Positions 31,434 through 33,590 of a stretch of DNA of 33,590 bases are shown here, piece by piece. A program made the translations under genes and the position numbers. The stretch's first letter is position 1; each line of letters opens with the position of its first letter. The notes beneath the pieces were generated by a model. That model saw nothing but the letters and a program-made list of their open reading frames with translations, searched no databases and was not told where the DNA came from. This DNA comes from a virus. The stretch spans positions 1-33,590 of IMG/VR virus record IMGVR_UViG_3300036716_000512, one strand, 5' to 3'.

Positions 31434-31992
31434 TATGATACTGGCTGCCGATGAGCAAGGTGGTATAGGATTTAAAAATGGTCTTCCTTGGCCAAAAATA
31501 AAAGAAGACTTAAGTTGGTTCAAACAACTAACCGAAGACAATGTGGTTGTGATGGGGTCTACTACTTGGAAGAGTCTTGGAGTTCATGCACCATTAAAGC
31601 ACAGACATAATTATGTCATTAGTTCAACTCATAGTAAAGATGATTTTCCTGGTTGCTTTGCAGTTCGTAATCCAAAAATAGACTCAATAGAAGTTATTCT
31701 TAAAGCATTAGACTTTGCATATCCAGAAAAAGATGTGTTTATTATTGGTGGTAAGACACTGTATGATGAAGCAATCCAATACTGCGATGCGTTATTTCTA
31801 ACTTGTATTCACGACCAATATCAGTCAGATACGATAATAGATGTAGATTCATACAAAAAGAACTTTGTATTATTAAATCAAATGTACAGTCAAGGCAATC
31901 AACATATTCCTGATATAACATTTGAAACATATCTTAGAGAAGAACAAAGTGGACAACAAGATTTTGATTGGGACGATGACATTCCTTTCTAA
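31426..31992 (+). CDS. Dihydrofolate reductase with a C-terminal SSB-like tip
   Basis: DHFR reduces dihydrofolate to tetrahydrofolate with NADPH and supports dTMP synthesis. MILAADEQGGIGFKNGLPW is the N-terminal strand and loop; KEDLSWFK holds the catalytic acidic residue (Asp27 in E. coli numbering); VVMGSTTWKSL binds NADPH; VFIIGGKTLYDEA is the GG-containing pyrophosphate motif. At 188 residues it is about 30 longer than E. coli DHFR (159). The extra C-terminal segment is acidic and ends QDFDWDDDIPF, nearly the same as the end of bacterial single-stranded-DNA-binding proteins (DDDIPF). No thymidylate synthase gene is in the window. Confidence 0.95.
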   Translation: MINMILAADEQGGIGFKNGLPWPKIKEDLSWFKQLTEDNVVVMGSTTWKSLGVHAPLKHRHNYVISSTHSKDDFPGCFAVRNPKIDSIEVILKALDFAYPEKDVFIIGGKTLYDEAIQYCDALFLTCIHDQYQSDTIIDVDSYKKNFVLLNQMYSQGNQHIPDITFETYLREEQSGQQDFDWDDDIPF

Positions 31993-32010
31993 ATTTGATA
32001 AATAAGAGTA
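31991..32010 (+). promoter_or_regulatory. T4-late-type promoter box, copy 2 of a 20-bp repeat
   Basis: The 20 bases are identical to 16801-16820 and begin at the end of the DHFR stop codon; GATAAATA is at 31997-32004. The following small gene has an ATACTGGAGT ribosome binding site. Confidence 0.5.
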
Positions 32011-32047
32011 GTAATTACTAATATAACCCTATACTGGAGTACCCATT

Positions 32048-32356
32048 ATGAAAGAAACAACTATCCTTACTGGAGAAGACGATACACAAACTTATGCTTC
32101 TGTAGATGCATTCTTCGATGCTCACGGTCTTACCGAATGGAGAGCAAAAGAACTAAAATTATTCACTGATGCTGGATTTGATACTTCAGATTCCTCGAAG
32201 CAAAGGGCTGAATTGAGTGAAGATAATACTTCTGTAATCATTACAGTTGATTATGCTGACCAAGACGAAAAAGACGCTATATTTGCCAATATCACAGAGT
32301 CTGATGCGGAACATACTGGAATTTTAGTAACGTTAAGCACCGACCACTTATTCTAA
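32048..32356 (+). CDS. Hypothetical acidic protein
   Basis: 102 residues; helices (SVDAFFDAHGLTEWRAKELKLFTDAGF) then strands (NTSVIITVDYADQDEK, TGILVTLSTDHLF). No family recognised. Preceded by a late-type box and GGAG. It is the last plus-strand gene; its stop lies one base from the end of the convergent minus-strand hydroxylase gene. Confidence 0.65.
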   Translation: MKETTILTGEDDTQTYASVDAFFDAHGLTEWRAKELKLFTDAGFDTSDSSKQRAELSEDNTSVIITVDYADQDEKDAIFANITESDAEHTGILVTLSTDHLF

Positions 32357-32357
32357 A

Positions 32358-32978
32358 TCAAACAGTATTATGCCTATTCCAGGTATGATATGATTTCTTT
32401 GTACTACCGTCTTTGGGCGGTAGACAAAATACCATGTGAAATCTAAGATGCTCACCTGCATTTAAGGCAGTATGTCTCTTAGTTGTGTCTACCATGTAGG
32501 TAGTACTCTCGTGTAACTGTTCAGTCTTATCATCTATTATCATAAAACATCCATCATTTGTCACTAATGGCAAATGAATTCTAGGTGTTTCATCATAGTG
32601 ATATGTTAAGCATGATTTCCAGTTCATCATCATATATCTACCACGAACTGCTCCATACTCTTTAAAAATAGTATTGATTACTTCTTCAGTGTATGTGCCT
32701 TTTAAGTAATCACAAACTTCTGAAAAATCTTCTTCTTGTAATATTACATCACGTACTTTAGGTTTTGAATTCGGGTCAGAGGCATCATGGTAGTCATAAT
32801 CTACATATAAACTAAGAGTTCCTTTTAGTCTTTGTTCTTCTTCTGGTGTACCTGACATAGTTTGAAGCATCATCTGACCATTGTTCTTAATCAAAAATTG
32901 GTCAACATTCATATCATAGAATTCTTTTCTAAGTTTATCATAGTCAATATCTAATTCTATTTCAGTAACATTACTCAT
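32358..32978 (-). CDS. 2OG/Fe(II)-dependent hydroxylase, aspartyl/asparaginyl beta-hydroxylase-like
   Basis: These enzymes hydroxylate amino-acid residues or small molecules, using 2-oxoglutarate and iron. The 206-residue product carries RIHLPLVTNDGCFMII (first His and substrate pocket), TTYMVDTTKRHTALNAGEHLRFHMVF (second His, then Arg for 2-oxoglutarate), the two-His arrangement of that family, which lacks the third acidic ligand. The N-terminal third is a separate acidic segment. It lies four bases behind the aminotransferase gene, with AAGGAA before its ATG, so they form one operon on the minus strand. Substrate unknown; possibly the product of the aminotransferase. Confidence 0.82.
   Translation of the reverse strand: MSNVTEIELDIDYDKLRKEFYDMNVDQFLIKNNGQMMLQTMSGTPEEEQRLKGTLSLYVDYDYHDASDPNSKPKVRDVILQEEDFSEVCDYLKGTYTEEVINTIFKEYGAVRGRYMMMNWKSCLTYHYDETPRIHLPLVTNDGCFMIIDDKTEQLHESTTYMVDTTKRHTALNAGEHLRFHMVFCLPPKDGSTKKSYHTWNRHNTV
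32398..32428. other. Stem-loop near the convergent gene ends
   Basis: TTTGT plus CTACCG (32398-32409, one bulged A) pairs with CGGTAG plus ACAAA (32418-32428). It lies inside the last codons of the hydroxylase gene, 42 bases after the plus-strand gene ends. It has no T-run, so terminator function is doubtful. Confidence 0.4.
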
Positions 32979-32982
32979 CTCA

Positions 32983-33590
32983 TTATTCCTTATCCAATTC
33001 TAATTGTATAGCATTCTGTATTTCATCTGTTATACAAATTTTGTTTCCCTTTTCATCATGGACCCACATCCATATTTCTAATGCTGTATATCCCGAATGA
33101 TTGTTTACATATTGTTCTTGTAGCATCTTTGCTGGTGCAGTAATATACAATGGTCCAAACTTTGGTAAGATAGCATTTGCTACTGTTACTGCATTAATAT
33201 TGTAATAGTTGTAACTAAATAATTTACTTATAGGAATAGTTAAACTCGGTGCTAAATCATTACCAAAAATTATTCCTGCTCTTATTCCACCTAGTAGAAA
33301 AGTTTTGCTAAGACTGAAAGCAACACAATCAATCTCTGGTTCATAGACTGACATCGTTTCTAAAGACGTTCCATAGAACGCACAGTCTAAGAATATCTTA
33401 CTATCTGTTTGTTCGCACTTCGTTTTTAGTTCTGAAAACCAAGTCGAAATACTACCTGTATGATTAGGTTGACTAACGATAATGTAACTATTTTTCTCTA
33501 TCGTGTCTAGGTCCGTATGGTGGATACACTCAGACGTATATGGAGACAATAATGCATTATAAAACTTATAATCATCTTCAAAGTAATAAA
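32983..33590 (-). CDS. PLP-dependent aminotransferase (fold type I), N-terminus beyond the window
   Basis: The frame is open to the right edge, so the gene is partial. Visible parts: KIFLDCAFYGTS, which contains the Asp contacting the pyridine N, and VAFSLSKTFLLGGIRAGIIFG, which is the S(L/F)SKxxxxxGxRxG motif with the PLP-binding Lys. The rest matches the small C-terminal domain. The TTG at 33549 is not the real start, because the frame continues (YNALLSPYTSEC). Its product probably feeds or uses the 2OG hydroxylase behind it. The reaction is unknown. Confidence 0.8.
   Translation of the reverse strand, partial: YYFEDDYKFYNALLSPYTSECIHHTDLDTIEKNSYIIVSQPNHTGSISTWFSELKTKCEQTDSKIFLDCAFYGTSLETMSVYEPEIDCVAFSLSKTFLLGGIRAGIIFGNDLAPSLTIPISKLFSYNYYNINAVTVANAILPKFGPLYITAPAKMLQEQYVNNHSGYTALEIWMWVHDEKGNKICITDEIQNAIQLELDKE

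Noticed and set aside
32398-32428. Bidirectional terminator between convergent genes
   Set aside because: The stem is good but no T-run follows in either direction, and it lies within a coding region; kept only as a stem-loop.

Overview
The window looks like a stretch of an AT-rich genome of a tailed bacteriophage with a T4-type replication system, probably a marine T4-like myovirus. The evidence is a family B DNA polymerase with all exonuclease and polymerase motifs (gp43 type), a gp45-type sliding clamp, a phage RNase H/5'-3' exonuclease, a DsbA-like small DNA-binding protein, a MoxR ATPase with a VWA partner, and DHFR. Genes are densely packed with ATGA, TAATG and GTGA junctions, nearly all on one strand, and several intergenic boxes resemble T4 late promoters. 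The host cannot be named. The many sigma70-type promoters (TTGACA, 16-18 bp, TATAAT, often with an extended -10) point to an ordinary bacterial host polymerase. No capsid, tail or terminase gene is recognisable.

Layout. 1-5.0 kb: unknown, possibly virion-associated proteins, with a twitch-type radical SAM enzyme between them. 5.0-9.8 kb: DsbA-like protein, DNA polymerase, sliding clamp, a YdcH-like protein and adenine phosphoribosyltransferase. 9.8-13.0 kb: S-adenosylmethionine synthetase, three small unknown proteins and RNase H. 13.0-16.8 kb: a eukaryotic-type phosphomannomutase-like HAD protein, an unknown glycine-loop protein, an SGNH-like protein and an SDR-like protein, perhaps for sugar or surface modification. 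16.8-19.0 kb: small unknown genes and the MoxR ATPase.

19.0-24.1 kb is the most unusual part: a four-gene, translationally coupled operon of an acyl-adenylating (ANL) enzyme, a flavin-dependent tryptophan-halogenase-family protein, a GNAT-like protein and an active-site-complete beta-ketoacyl synthase. It resembles a miniature halogenated-metabolite pathway on a phage. It is driven by a promoter whose -35 box lies in the loop of a terminator hairpin and whose predicted start is the A of the first ATG. 24.1-27.9 kb: an OB-like protein, an HD (p)ppGpp-hydrolase-like protein, the metallopeptidase-like/VWA protein and an FkbM methyltransferase, mostly as separate promoter-gene units. 27.9-30.0 kb: HNH endonuclease, a second radical SAM enzyme and an unknown protein. 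30.1-32.4 kb: small proteins including one with an AT-hook, then a DHFR that ends in a bacterial SSB-type tip (DDDIPF). 32.4 kb to the end: a 2OG-dependent hydroxylase and a PLP aminotransferase on the minus strand, the latter running off the window.

Genome-wide signals: in a line-by-line reading I found no GATC and no AGCT in the whole 33.6 kb, although other 4-bp palindromes are present. A nearly uniform promoter cassette recurs, and its -35 box twice supplies the stop codon of the gene before it. All functional assignments rest on motif reading by eye; no database search was run.
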